Of a stretch of 64,000 nucleotides of DNA, positions 9,091-17,415 are shown one piece after another. Positions within the stretch are counted from its first letter, which is position 1; each line of letters begins with the position of its first letter. The notes beneath the pieces were generated by a model that was not told the DNA's origin, ran no database searches, and saw only the letters and a program-made list of their open reading frames with translations. The DNA comes from Bacteroidota bacterium (GTDB lineage: Bacteria > Bacteroidota > Bacteroidia > Palsa-948). The translations under genes were made by a program, and so were the position numbers. The stretch covers positions 59,978 to 123,977 of the forward strand of contig PLUL01000010.1 in NCBI GenBank assembly GCA_003164895.1. Reading direction: 5' to 3'.

Positions 9091-10083
9091 ATGAAAAAAA
9101 ATAACTCCTTTCTCTTTGCAATTTCAATAGCGGTTGCAATCATAGGAACACTTCAAGCGCAAAGCAGGCAATCATCTGCTTCCTGGAATGTGCAGGAAAT
9201 CTCGATGACAAAATGGAATTCGCAAGATGGAATTCCTTATATGCAGGCACCGGGCGTAAATCTTGGAGCAGTAGCATTTGATATGATAGCAGTAAATAAG
9301 ATCGCTTTTTTATCCAATGCCTCCAACGAAATAATTATCACTGATAGAACTTCCGGAAAAGCGATCAATAGATTTCCTGTAACATTTGCTCCTCGCGATT
9401 TTGTTTATGATAATGGAGTTTTTTATGTGCTGGGTGAAAAATTTGTGATCGCATACAACGAGAATGGAAAATTGTTAAAACAATTATCGTTCCCGGGAAC
9501 TTATTTAGGAATCGAAAGAGTAACGCGTTTTAACAACGCCACTTATTTGCTGCTTCCTTCGGGAAATTGTTTTCAAATTGAATCAGGTAAAGAACATGAA
9601 GGATGGATAACATCTGCCGGAAATTTTGTGTTTACAAAACTAAATGGTGATAATTCTTATTCAGTTAAACTGATCACCAACACAGGGAAAATTTTTACAG
9701 CAACATTTAATACCGATAAAACAGTGGCAGGAGTATATGTGGTTGGCGCAACACAAAACAGAATTTTTCTGGATGTGCAAACTTATATTACACAAAGTCC
9801 TATCAGCGTTGAGCGCAAAATTGTGTCGGTAGATTTGTCTTCCAGCGGAATTGGAAGTGTGGTTGCCAACATCAAAGTTCCTGATTGCTATTATGTGCTT
9901 TCCAATAACGACTTTCATTTATCGGCAACCGGAAATATTTTAAATATGATGACCTCACCTCAAGGTGCTTTTGTATTTACTCTCACAGAAGTAAAAGCAG
10001 GGAAAACAATAGGATATCCGGCTTCATTAACAAATTTGAAATATCACTTCAACGATCATCTTATACAGGTTGAAGCAAAATAA
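9091..10083 (+). CDS. Exported propeller-like protein, unknown
   Basis: 330 residues with a signal peptide (GTLQAQ). The body is a series of short beta-type repeats around phrases such as KIAFLSNASNEIIITDR, VFYVLGEKFVIAYNENG and ATYLLLPSGNCFQIES, which suggests a beta-propeller, but no family is recognised. Unlike its three neighbours it has no sorting domain at its C-terminus, so it may stay in the periplasm or be held by a partner. It is 5 bases after the phosphoesterase gene and 30 before the NlpC/P60-like gene. Confidence 0.6.
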   Translation: MKKNNSFLFAISIAVAIIGTLQAQSRQSSASWNVQEISMTKWNSQDGIPYMQAPGVNLGAVAFDMIAVNKIAFLSNASNEIIITDRTSGKAINRFPVTFAPRDFVYDNGVFYVLGEKFVIAYNENGKLLKQLSFPGTYLGIERVTRFNNATYLLLPSGNCFQIESGKEHEGWITSAGNFVFTKLNGDNSYSVKLITNTGKIFTATFNTDKTVAGVYVVGATQNRIFLDVQTYITQSPISVERKIVSVDLSSSGIGSVVANIKVPDCYYVLSNNDFHLSATGNILNMMTSPQGAFVFTLTEVKAGKTIGYPASLTNLKYHFNDHLIQVEAK

Positions 10084-10113
10084 ATTCTTTCATATAGTTT
10101 AAAATCTAAAAAG

Positions 10114-11928
10114 ATGAAAAATAAAAATCAATTATCAATTATCAATTATCAACTGATAATTATTTTAACTATCTGTTGCCAATTATCAGTATTCAATTGC
10201 TTCGGACAAATCACCAGAAGCCAGATATTTGCTAATGCAGATCCTTTTACATCTTACACATTCACCGCCACGTCAAGTAATATTCATAATAATGTTTCTT
10301 GTTCACCTGTGGGAAATATAATTACTCCAAGTTGGGTAATAGTAGGTCATAATACTTCTATGCCTTATTGCTGGGGCGGTTTTTCATCGCGCGCTTCTTT
10401 TACAACTGGACTTACAAATGGAAAATCTGCCGGTGATAATGATTGCACTACCAATGGCGATGGTTCCGAAACGTGTGCATTAGGAGTAGATTGTTCGGGT
10501 TTTGTTTCAAGATCATGGGCATTAACAACAAAATACAGCACATCCACTTTGCCGAATATTTCCACTGCATACACCAGCGCATCGCAGGTTCAACTGGGAG
10601 ATATTTTTAATTATGCAGGATCACATGTACGGTTAGTGAATACAAATTATGGCAATGGCAGTTATCAGGTGATGGAATCATCGGCAAACGGATGGCATGT
10701 TGCGTATAATACTTACACTGCGAGCCAGCTTACTTCATATGTTCCGAGATATTATGTTAATATAGTAAATGCTGTTTCTTTAGATGCCGGCATTGCTTCT
10801 GTTGCCACTCCAAACAGCACCGTTTGTGGAAGTACTTTTTCACCGGTTGTGAAATTGCAAAACTTCGGCACTACCACGTTGACATCGTGTACCATTAATT
10901 ATCATTATGATTCCAATTCCAATCAAACTTTTTCATGGACGGGCTCATTGGCAACAGGAATTTCCACCACCGTTACATTACCATCTATTACTGTTGCTGC
11001 CGGCACACATACTTTTATTTGTACAACCAGCAATCCAAATGGAGGCACCGATGGAAATACTTCCAATGATCAGTCGCAGAATATATTTACTATAATGAAT
11101 GCTCCCGCAACACTTCCTTTAATGGAATCATTTCAGTCATCAACATTTCCGCCCGCGGGATGGACCATGCATTTTCCGAATTCAAGCGATAGCGCATGGA
11201 GATTGTGCACCACAACTGGTTACAATAGCTCACAGTGTATGTTCTTCCCGGGTAACTGCGGCAATGCGGTAAATATTTCGGGAGAGATACAGCAGATATA
11301 TTCGCCCAATTATAATTTTACCAGTGTAACAAATCCGCAAATGAAATTTGATGTGGCGTATGAACCGAGCAGTCCTCCTACCTACAGCGATACGCTTGCT
11401 ATTTATTCTTCGATTGACTGCGGTACTACGTGGGTACACATTTATTCAAAAGGCGGAATGACGCTTTGCACAACCGGTGGAACTACTTCGGGCGGTATGG
11501 ATGTAGTGAACGGTTGTTTTGTACCGCCTAACAGTAGTGCATGGAGAACAGATTCAATTAATCTTTCTTCGCTGAGCGGTAATTCAAATGTTATGTTTTC
11601 GTTTGAAAGCCGTTCGGGTTGGGGTAATATTATTTATCTCGATAATATAAATGTATCATCTTCTGCAGCTACTTCTGTTCAGAATATACTTGAAAGTAGC
11701 GATGTTAAATTATTTCCAAATCCAAGCAATGGCGTATTTAATTTGCAGACAACTCAACTTGAAAACATGACCTTGCAAATTTACAATGCCTATGGTCAAT
11801 GTATTCGCCAGCAAATGAGCAAATCGGGCAACCAGCAAATTGATCTGAGTGCTGAAGCAAACGGAATTTATTTGCTAAAAATAAAATCAGCCCAGGGAGG
11901 AAAAACAATAAAGTTGGTAAAGGAATAA
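10114..11928 (+). CDS. Secreted NlpC/P60-like peptidase with T9SS type A domain
   Basis: 604 residues. After the signal peptide (NCFGQ) comes a papain-like domain with VDCSGFVSR (catalytic Cys) and GSHVRLV (His) about 45 residues later, the arrangement of NlpC/P60 cell-wall hydrolases. The middle holds a CARDB-like Ig domain (LDAGIASVATPNSTVC) and a jelly-roll region (MESFQSSTFPPAGWTM) like the domain called choice-of-anchor J. The C-terminal LFPNPSNGVFNL to KTIKLVKE is a type A sorting domain. The likely substrate is peptidoglycan of other cells or a peptide linkage outside the cell. Residues 6-13 are encoded by a 7-bp repeat. The stop codon abuts the stop of convergent mtgA with no base between. 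Confidence 0.75.
   Translation: MKNKNQLSIINYQLIIILTICCQLSVFNCFGQITRSQIFANADPFTSYTFTATSSNIHNNVSCSPVGNIITPSWVIVGHNTSMPYCWGGFSSRASFTTGLTNGKSAGDNDCTTNGDGSETCALGVDCSGFVSRSWALTTKYSTSTLPNISTAYTSASQVQLGDIFNYAGSHVRLVNTNYGNGSYQVMESSANGWHVAYNTYTASQLTSYVPRYYVNIVNAVSLDAGIASVATPNSTVCGSTFSPVVKLQNFGTTTLTSCTINYHYDSNSNQTFSWTGSLATGISTTVTLPSITVAAGTHTFICTTSNPNGGTDGNTSNDQSQNIFTIMNAPATLPLMESFQSSTFPPAGWTMHFPNSSDSAWRLCTTTGYNSSQCMFFPGNCGNAVNISGEIQQIYSPNYNFTSVTNPQMKFDVAYEPSSPPTYSDTLAIYSSIDCGTTWVHIYSKGGMTLCTTGGTTSGGMDVVNGCFVPPNSSAWRTDSINLSSLSGNSNVMFSFESRSGWGNIIYLDNINVSSSAATSVQNILESSDVKLFPNPSNGVFNLQTTQLENMTLQIYNAYGQCIRQQMSKSGNQQIDLSAEANGIYLLKIKSAQGGKTIKLVKE
10129..10152 (+). repeat. Heptanucleotide repeat CAATTAT x3 in a signal peptide
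   Basis: Three perfect CAATTAT units (10129-10149) and a partial fourth. It encodes QLSIINYQ at the start of the signal peptide of the NlpC/P60-like protein. CAATTATCAG occurs once more near 10180 in the same signal region. Confidence 0.8.
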
Positions 11929-12645
11929 TTATTTATTTTTTTTCTTTTCATCAAAATTGAGTGCGCCTCCCCAGTTTTCCATTTGCCCGAGTATCCAGTT
12001 TTGCCGTGCGCGAACGTACACGCTCGGACTTTTCACCTGAAACTTAAATGGATTCGGCAGAACGGATGCAAGCAATGCAGACTGTTCGCGGGAAAGTTTT
12101 TTTGCATCTTGCTTAAAAAATTCTTTTGATGCCGCCTGTGCTCCGTAAATTCCATCGCCAAATTCAATCACATTCAGATACACTTCCATGATGCGCTGCT
12201 TGCTCCAAATAGTTTCTATCAGAAAAGTAAAATAAACTTCCAATCCTTTTCGCACCCAGCTTCTGCCGGGCCAGAGAAAAACATTTTTTGCTGTTTGCTG
12301 GCTGATGGTACTTGCTCCGCGCTTGTGTTTGCTGTGCTCGTTATGTTCTGCCGCTTTTTCTATCGCATCAAAATCAAATCCGTGGTGTTCTAAAAAATTC
12401 TGATCTTCGGAACAAATAACTGCTAATTGAAGGTTAGGAGAAATTTCTTCGAGAGGAATCCAGTTTTTTTTCAGCTTTAACTCTCGCTTAGAATCGAACA
12501 TTTGCTCGCAACATCGAATCATCATTAACGGAGTTACAGGAACTGGAATCCAGCGAAAAAATATTACAGAAGCAATGCTGATGATAAAAAACCACAAGCA
12601 TACTTTCCAAAAAATGCGCCAGAGCTTGCGAAAGAAATTCTTCAT
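11929..12645 (-). CDS. mtgA: Monofunctional peptidoglycan glycosyltransferase
   Basis: 238 residues from the ATG at 12645; a longer frame overlaps the upstream gene's end and was not used. One N-terminal membrane anchor is followed by a GT51 domain with SEDQNFLEHHGFD (catalytic Glu), GASTISQQTAKNVFL and RIMEVYLNVIEFGDGIYG, all diagnostic of the family. It polymerises lipid II glycan chains at the inner membrane. No transpeptidase domain is present and the length fits MtgA. It begins 8 bases after the PorP gene stops and is probably cotranscribed with the SprB/PorP pair. Confidence 0.93.
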   Translation of the reverse strand: MKNFFRKLWRIFWKVCLWFFIISIASVIFFRWIPVPVTPLMMIRCCEQMFDSKRELKLKKNWIPLEEISPNLQLAVICSEDQNFLEHHGFDFDAIEKAAEHNEHSKHKRGASTISQQTAKNVFLWPGRSWVRKGLEVYFTFLIETIWSKQRIMEVYLNVIEFGDGIYGAQAASKEFFKQDAKKLSREQSALLASVLPNPFKFQVKSPSVYVRARQNWILGQMENWGGALNFDEKKKNK

Positions 12646-12653
12646 CCCAAAAT

Positions 12654-13604
12654 TTAATACTGGAAAGTGGGGCACTCCGCAATTCTTCCTTGCCGGATGG
12701 ATTGGCTGTCGCTCCAAGGAGAAGGAGAAATTCCCATCATCACTTCCTGCGAGTTGGCAATTCCAAATCGGTAAGGAGCAATTGTATAATCATAAGCAAA
12801 ACCAATCACTAATTTATCAAACCTAAACTGAACAATTCCGCAAATTGCATCCAGATTCCGATACGTTATTCCTATCGCAAAATTTTTATTCAGGTAAGCG
12901 AGCATATTGTATTCAAAAGTTGGCAGCGAAGAATAGGTATATTTTACATGAAAAGATTGGATCACGAGCAGATAAGATCTCGCCCACCATTTTCGCGAAG
13001 CTGAAAAATAAGCAGATGGCGGAAGCTGCGTAGGAGAACCAATCATATCTGAACCTTGCTGCACGGTGTTTTTATACAGTTGCCGCACAGATAAATCAAA
13101 CGTCCATTTGGCGTTGTAAAATTTTATTCCTGGAATAAAATCAGGATATATCCAAATATTTTTACCGGTCATTACTGGATCGGAAGGATCTATCATACTA
13201 AAAGTATATCGCCTTGCACCTGCCGCCAAACCAAACGACATATAATAATACCTCGTCATTCGCACATGATATGCATAGGAAAGATAAAAATTATCTGACT
13301 GAAAAATTATTCCCTGTTTGTCCGATTCCCACGATCCGCCTACGGCGTGAAATCCGCGTTTAAAGGATCTTTTTTTTCCTAAATAGGAATTAAAAGTGAA
13401 GAAATTGGTACTGGGATTATTTTGCATTCCCATCCATTGCTGCCGAATTCCCACCATTGCTTCGTATTTGTTATTGGAAAGACCACATGCCGCCGGATTC
13501 AATCCGAAATTGTTCAGCATATATTGCGTGTACTCAGGAGTTTGCTGAGCGTTTACACCGATTACACCGATTATAAAAATGATTACATAGATAATTTTCT
13601 TCAT
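12654..13604 (-). CDS. PorP/SprF family outer-membrane protein of T9SS
   Basis: 316 residues from the ATG at 13604 (an upstream TTG two codons earlier was rejected). The signal peptide ends at VNAQ and is followed by QTPEYTQYMLNNFGLNPAACG, the family hallmark, then WMGMQNNPST and a predicted beta-barrel of alternating strands. PorP/SprF proteins bind PorE/PorN-type components and help type B cargo reach the surface. Its neighbour 10 bases upstream encodes just such a cargo. Residues 12-18 of the signal peptide are encoded by a 9-bp repeat shared with the sigma locus. Confidence 0.9.
   Translation of the reverse strand: MKKIIYVIIFIIGVIGVNAQQTPEYTQYMLNNFGLNPAACGLSNNKYEAMVGIRQQWMGMQNNPSTNFFTFNSYLGKKRSFKRGFHAVGGSWESDKQGIIFQSDNFYLSYAYHVRMTRYYYMSFGLAAGARRYTFSMIDPSDPVMTGKNIWIYPDFIPGIKFYNAKWTFDLSVRQLYKNTVQQGSDMIGSPTQLPPSAYFSASRKWWARSYLLVIQSFHVKYTYSSLPTFEYNMLAYLNKNFAIGITYRNLDAICGIVQFRFDKLVIGFAYDYTIAPYRFGIANSQEVMMGISPSPWSDSQSIRQGRIAECPTFQY
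13552..13571 (+). repeat. Nonamer repeat (ATTACACCG) in the PorP signal peptide
   Basis: TTTACACCG then ATTACACCG in tandem, followed by AT. The word GATTACACCGAT at 13560-13571 is the exact reverse complement of ATCGGTGTAATC found at 57567 and 61988. On the coding strand it encodes IGVIGVN. Confidence 0.75.
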
Positions 13605-13614
13605 TACCAATATT

Positions 13615-14421
13615 TTACCTCATGATTGTTACACTTCCGTGTGTGGATTTTTTTTCTTTATCATTTTTATCTTCATAGAAAAAATAATAATACACCGCAT
13701 CGGGAACCGGAATACCAAGGTAACTTTTTCCATCCCAAGGTTCGTACAATCCTTTGTGTTCGTACACGCGCGTTCCCCATCGGTCAAATACAATCACTTT
13801 CGCATCGGGATAATATTGACTGTTCCCAATTTGCCAGGTATCATGGATTCCATCTCCGTTAGGAGTAAAATATTGTTCGGGAGAAACAAAACATTCGCCG
13901 GCGACAAGGTTGTAAGAAAAACTTATCGAACAATTTTTTGCATCGGTTACGATGACAGAATATTCTCCTGCGCCAAGTTGAGCGATGCCAATATTCGTTT
14001 GTCCTGTGTTCCACAAATAGTTATAAGGCGAAGTTCCGCCTGAAATATTAAGAATAATATTTCCGTTATTCATACAGTCTGGTGCTTGGGCTTGCGAATT
14101 ATTTTCAAATGGCTGCGGCTGAAAAACTGAAATTGTTATGGTGGAATCCTTTCCCGTATTATCTTTAATCGTTACGGAATAATTTCCAGCAGAAAGTCCT
14201 GTTGCAAAGAAAGAAGTTTGAGCTGCAGAATCATTCCATAAATAAGAATAAGGAAGAGTTCCGCCTGAAACAGAAACCGAAGCGCTGCCATTTTTTCCTT
14301 CCGGACAAGTTACGTTAGTAACAGTGGGAGTGATTGTAAATGTTTGCGCAAAAATAATTTCAGAAGCCAGAAGCCAGAAGCCAGAAGCCAGAAAAATTAA
14401 ATATGAATTCTTGAATTTCAT
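13615..14421 (-). CDS. Small SprB-repeat protein with T9SS type B (gliding) C-terminus
   Basis: 268 residues. A signal peptide ending in FAQ is followed by two SprB-type repeats (TCPEGKNGSASVSVSGGTLP with YLWNDSA, and PDCMNNGNIILNISGGTSP with YLWNTGQ) and a type B C-terminal domain (YFTPNGDGIHDTW, VIVFDRWGTRVYEH). Such proteins are exported by T9SS and usually paired with a PorP/SprF partner, as here 10 bases downstream. The length is very small compared with SprB adhesins of thousands of residues. The start overlaps the stop of the TPR gene by 4 bases. Residues 10-21 come from a 7-bp repeat. Confidence 0.85.
   Translation of the reverse strand: MKFKNSYLIFLASGFWLLASEIIFAQTFTITPTVTNVTCPEGKNGSASVSVSGGTLPYSYLWNDSAAQTSFFATGLSAGNYSVTIKDNTGKDSTITISVFQPQPFENNSQAQAPDCMNNGNIILNISGGTSPYNYLWNTGQTNIGIAQLGAGEYSVIVTDAKNCSISFSYNLVAGECFVSPEQYFTPNGDGIHDTWQIGNSQYYPDAKVIVFDRWGTRVYEHKGLYEPWDGKSYLGIPVPDAVYYYFFYEDKNDKEKKSTHGSVTIMR
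14361..14392 (+). repeat. Heptanucleotide repeat CAGAAGC x4 in a signal peptide
   Basis: Four perfect CAGAAGC units (14361-14388) and a partial fifth. On the coding strand they encode FLASGFWLLASE, the hydrophobic core of the signal peptide of the small SprB-repeat protein. Confidence 0.85.
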
Positions 14422-15137
14422 TTACAAAAAAGATTGCTTAGTTCTTCTGCCTTAATGCTTCCAAGTTCGATTGCTTTTTTCAAATCCGTGCAGGCAGATT
14501 GTTTTTCGCTGTTCATATATTTCACAGTTGCCATTCCGATATACGCTTCCACATATTTTGGATTTAATTCGGTTACTTTTTGATAATCCTTTATGGCTTC
14601 ATAATAACTTCCGCTGATGTCCTGCCAATAAGCGCGACTGTAATATGCTTCAATGTAATCTGGTTTTAGTTGAATCGCCTTATCCAAATCCTGAACCGCA
14701 TCGCTGTAATCCGACATGTATGCTTCCGCCAGTGCACGGTTGTATAAAAACTTTGGATTGGAAGAATCAAGTTCAATCGCACGACTAAAATCTTTCGCAG
14801 CGCTGATGAAATCCTGTTTCGATGCCTTTACAATTCCTCTGGCATAATACGCATCGGCATATTTCGAATTAAGTTTGATGGCTTTGTTCAAATCATCAGA
14901 TGCAGATTTTAAATCTCCTGTTTTAAGATACGCAACTCCGCGTAAACAATATGCGCTGTCGAAGTCTGCTTTGAGAGAAACAGCTTTGGAGCAATCATCA
15001 ATCACGCCTTTGAAATCATTTTGAGATTCTTTTATTCGCGCAGATTTAAGCAGATAAGAAGGAGAATCCTGAGCAAAAGAATTAAAAAAAGAAGAAAGAA
15101 AAATGAAAAGAACTGATATTTTAAGTAAAGGATTCAA
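14418..15137 (-). CDS. Exported TPR protein
   Basis: 239 residues with a signal peptide (NSFAQ) and about six TPR units covering residues 28-225, for example AYCLRGVAYLKTGDLKSASD and AYYARGIVKASKQDFISAAK. No catalytic domain is present, so it probably acts as a protein-binding scaffold in the periplasm or at the inner face of the outer membrane. Its 4-base overlap with the SprB-repeat gene and its position in the PorP cluster suggest a role in export or assembly of that cargo. It begins 2 bases after purL ends, so purL may be cotranscribed. Confidence 0.75.
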   Translation of the reverse strand: MNPLLKISVLFIFLSSFFNSFAQDSPSYLLKSARIKESQNDFKGVIDDCSKAVSLKADFDSAYCLRGVAYLKTGDLKSASDDLNKAIKLNSKYADAYYARGIVKASKQDFISAAKDFSRAIELDSSNPKFLYNRALAEAYMSDYSDAVQDLDKAIQLKPDYIEAYYSRAYWQDISGSYYEAIKDYQKVTELNPKYVEAYIGMATVKYMNSEKQSACTDLKKAIELGSIKAEELSNLFCK

Positions 15138-15139
15138 AA

Positions 15140-17371
15140 TTATTTCAGCAGATTTTCCAAGGAAGTTTCATACAAATGTTTTGCTTCATCTACCTTAAAA
15201 TATTTTTCTTCATCAATAATCATTTCATCGCCCATCACAGCGCCAAGAAAACAAAAGTCAACATCGCGCGCCATCATTTCATGTAAAAACTTATCTTCAT
15301 CTCCCGGTCGAACCGTAACAACCACCCTGCTCTGCCCTTCGCCAAAAAGAAAAGCATCGGTGCGGATGGATTCATCCGTGCTTATATCGAAACCTTTCCC
15401 GCTGTGAATTGAAGATTCTGCAAGTGTAACAAACAATCCTCCATCGGAACAATCGTGTGCTGAACGTATCAACCCTTTTTTGATGATAGAACCTACTGCT
15501 TGCTGAACTTTGAATTCTTCTTCCAGATCAAAATAAGGAGCCGGAGAAAGTTTCACTTTGTGAAACGAGTATAAATATTCAGAGCAAGAAAAATCATCGC
15601 GCATTTCTCCTATGAGATAAATTAAATCGCCTTCCTGCTTGAAGTCGAGCGTCATTCTATTTTTCTTGTCGAGAATTCCTAGCATGCCGATTGCCGGAGT
15701 TGGAAAAACAGGTCCTTCATAGGAAGATTGATTATAAAAACTCACATTTCCGCCTGTAACAGGAGTTCCGAATTTTTTGCAGGCAGCACCCATTCCTTTT
15801 ATCACATTCACAAATTGCCAGTACACTTCCGGGTTGTAAGGATTTCCAAAATTCAGGCAGTTTGTGATTGCGAGTGGTTCTCCACCTGAGCAGACAATGT
15901 TTCTTGCAGCCTCTGAAACCGCAATGGACGCACCTTTTTCAGGATCAGCATATACATATCGTGCATTGCAATCTATTTTGAACGCCAGCGCACGTTCTGT
16001 TTCTTTGATGTTCACGATCGCTGCATCCGAAGGAGAATTGGTGCTTTGGTTCACTGTTCCCACCATCGAATCATACTGTTCATACACCCAGCGCTTAGAA
16101 GCAATGTTAGGATGAGTGATCAAGAATTTTGCAACCTCTTTCAGATCTTTTGGTTCTTTTATTTTTTCCGCAGAGAATTTTTTTGCTTCCGAAAAATAAG
16201 CCGGTTCTTTGCTTTCGCGTGTGTAGACTGGAGCACCACCGCCAAGCACCAGTGATTCAGCAGGAACATCTGCGATCAATTCTCCGTTCAGATAATATTC
16301 AAGACGTTTTGTGTCAGTAACTTCTCCGATCACCGCATATGGAATATCCCACTTGTCGAGAATTTGTTCCACTGCTTTTTCCTTTCCTTTCTTCACCACG
16401 AGTAACATCCGCTCCTGAGATTCGCTGAGCAGGATTTCCCATGCGGTCATATTTTGCTGACGAAGCGGAACTTTATCCAAATAAATTTTCATTCCGTGCT
16501 CACCTTTTGCCGACATCTCCGAAGTGGAACAAGTGATTCCGGCAGCGCCCATGTCCTGCATTCCAATGAGCACATCTGCTTTTGCCACTTCAAGCGATGC
16601 TTCCAATAATATTTTTTCCTGAAATGGATCTCCTACCTGAACGGAAGGTAGATCATCGGCAGAATTTTCTGTAATATCTTTTGAAGCGAAAGCTGCTCCG
16701 TGAATTCCATCTTTTCCCGTAGCAGAACCTACTATATAAACCGGATTTCCTTTTCCGTGCGAAGTGGCTGAAACCGTTTCCCCCACTTTTACAATACCGG
16801 CACTCATTGCATTCACGAGCGGATTCACATTGTAACAGTCATCAAAAAAAACTTCTCCTCCAACGGTTGGAATTCCAAATGCATTTCCGTAATCACCGAT
16901 TCCTTTCACAACGCCTTTCACCAGCCATTTTGTTTTTTCTGATTTCGGATCACCAAAGCGCAATGAATTCAACTGTGCGATCGGACGCGCTCCCATCGTA
17001 AAAATATCTCTGTTGATTCCGCCAACTCCTGTAGCTGCACCTTGATAAGGTTCAATGGCTGAAGGATGATTATGAGATTCTATTTTGAACGCGCAGGCAA
17101 GTCCGTCACCAATATCAACAAGTCCCGCATTTTCTTCCCCGGCTTTTGCCAGAACATTCTTCCCTTCGCGTGGCAGTGTTTTCAGCCACTTGATCGAATT
17201 TTTATAGGAGCAATGTTCACTCCACATCACCGAGTAAATACTGAGCTCGGTAAAATTGGGAGTTCGACCCAGAACTTTCTTGATTTTTTCAAATTCCTCG
17301 GGGAGCAATCCTAATTGCTTTGCAGTCTCAACTGTAACTACAATTTCCTTTTCTTGTGCAAGTGCAGACAT
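15140..17371 (-). CDS. purL: Phosphoribosylformylglycinamidine synthase, PurL subunit
   Basis: 743 residues from the ATG at 17371; a TTG nine codons upstream lies in the promoter box and was rejected. The length fits the small PurL that works with separate PurQ and PurS, which are not nearby. Motifs include [31 protein letters not shown] and GINRDI around the substrate site, [10 protein letters not shown] and [10 protein letters not shown]. It makes FGAM from FGAR, glutamine-derived ammonia and ATP in purine synthesis. It is the head gene of the minus-strand run down to mtgA. Confidence 0.95.
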   Translation of the reverse strand: MSALAQEKEIVVTVETAKQLGLLPEEFEKIKKVLGRTPNFTELSIYSVMWSEHCSYKNSIKWLKTLPREGKNVLAKAGEENAGLVDIGDGLACAFKIESHNHPSAIEPYQGAATGVGGINRDIFTMGARPIAQLNSLRFGDPKSEKTKWLVKGVVKGIGDYGNAFGIPTVGGEVFFDDCYNVNPLVNAMSAGIVKVGETVSATSHGKGNPVYIVGSATGKDGIHGAAFASKDITENSADDLPSVQVGDPFQEKILLEASLEVAKADVLIGMQDMGAAGITCSTSEMSAKGEHGMKIYLDKVPLRQQNMTAWEILLSESQERMLLVVKKGKEKAVEQILDKWDIPYAVIGEVTDTKRLEYYLNGELIADVPAESLVLGGGAPVYTRESKEPAYFSEAKKFSAEKIKEPKDLKEVAKFLITHPNIASKRWVYEQYDSMVGTVNQSTNSPSDAAIVNIKETERALAFKIDCNARYVYADPEKGASIAVSEAARNIVCSGGEPLAITNCLNFGNPYNPEVYWQFVNVIKGMGAACKKFGTPVTGGNVSFYNQSSYEGPVFPTPAIGMLGILDKKNRMTLDFKQEGDLIYLIGEMRDDFSCSEYLYSFHKVKLSPAPYFDLEEEFKVQQAVGSIIKKGLIRSAHDCSDGGLFVTLAESSIHSGKGFDISTDESIRTDAFLFGEGQSRVVVTVRPGDEDKFLHEMMARDVDFCFLGAVMGDEMIIDEEKYFKVDEAKHLYETSLENLLK

Positions 17372-17395
17372 AAAATAATTTTTTAAAAAGAATGT

Positions 17396-17403
17396 CAAAT
17401 ATA
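17396..17403 (-). promoter_or_regulatory. -7 box TATATTTG for purL
   Basis: Perfect TAnnTTTG on the minus strand, 24 bases before the purL ATG. It fixes the purL start at 17371, since the upstream in-frame TTG overlaps it. No -33 element at the usual distance. Confidence 0.55.
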
Positions 17404-17415
17404 AAATTTAGAATC

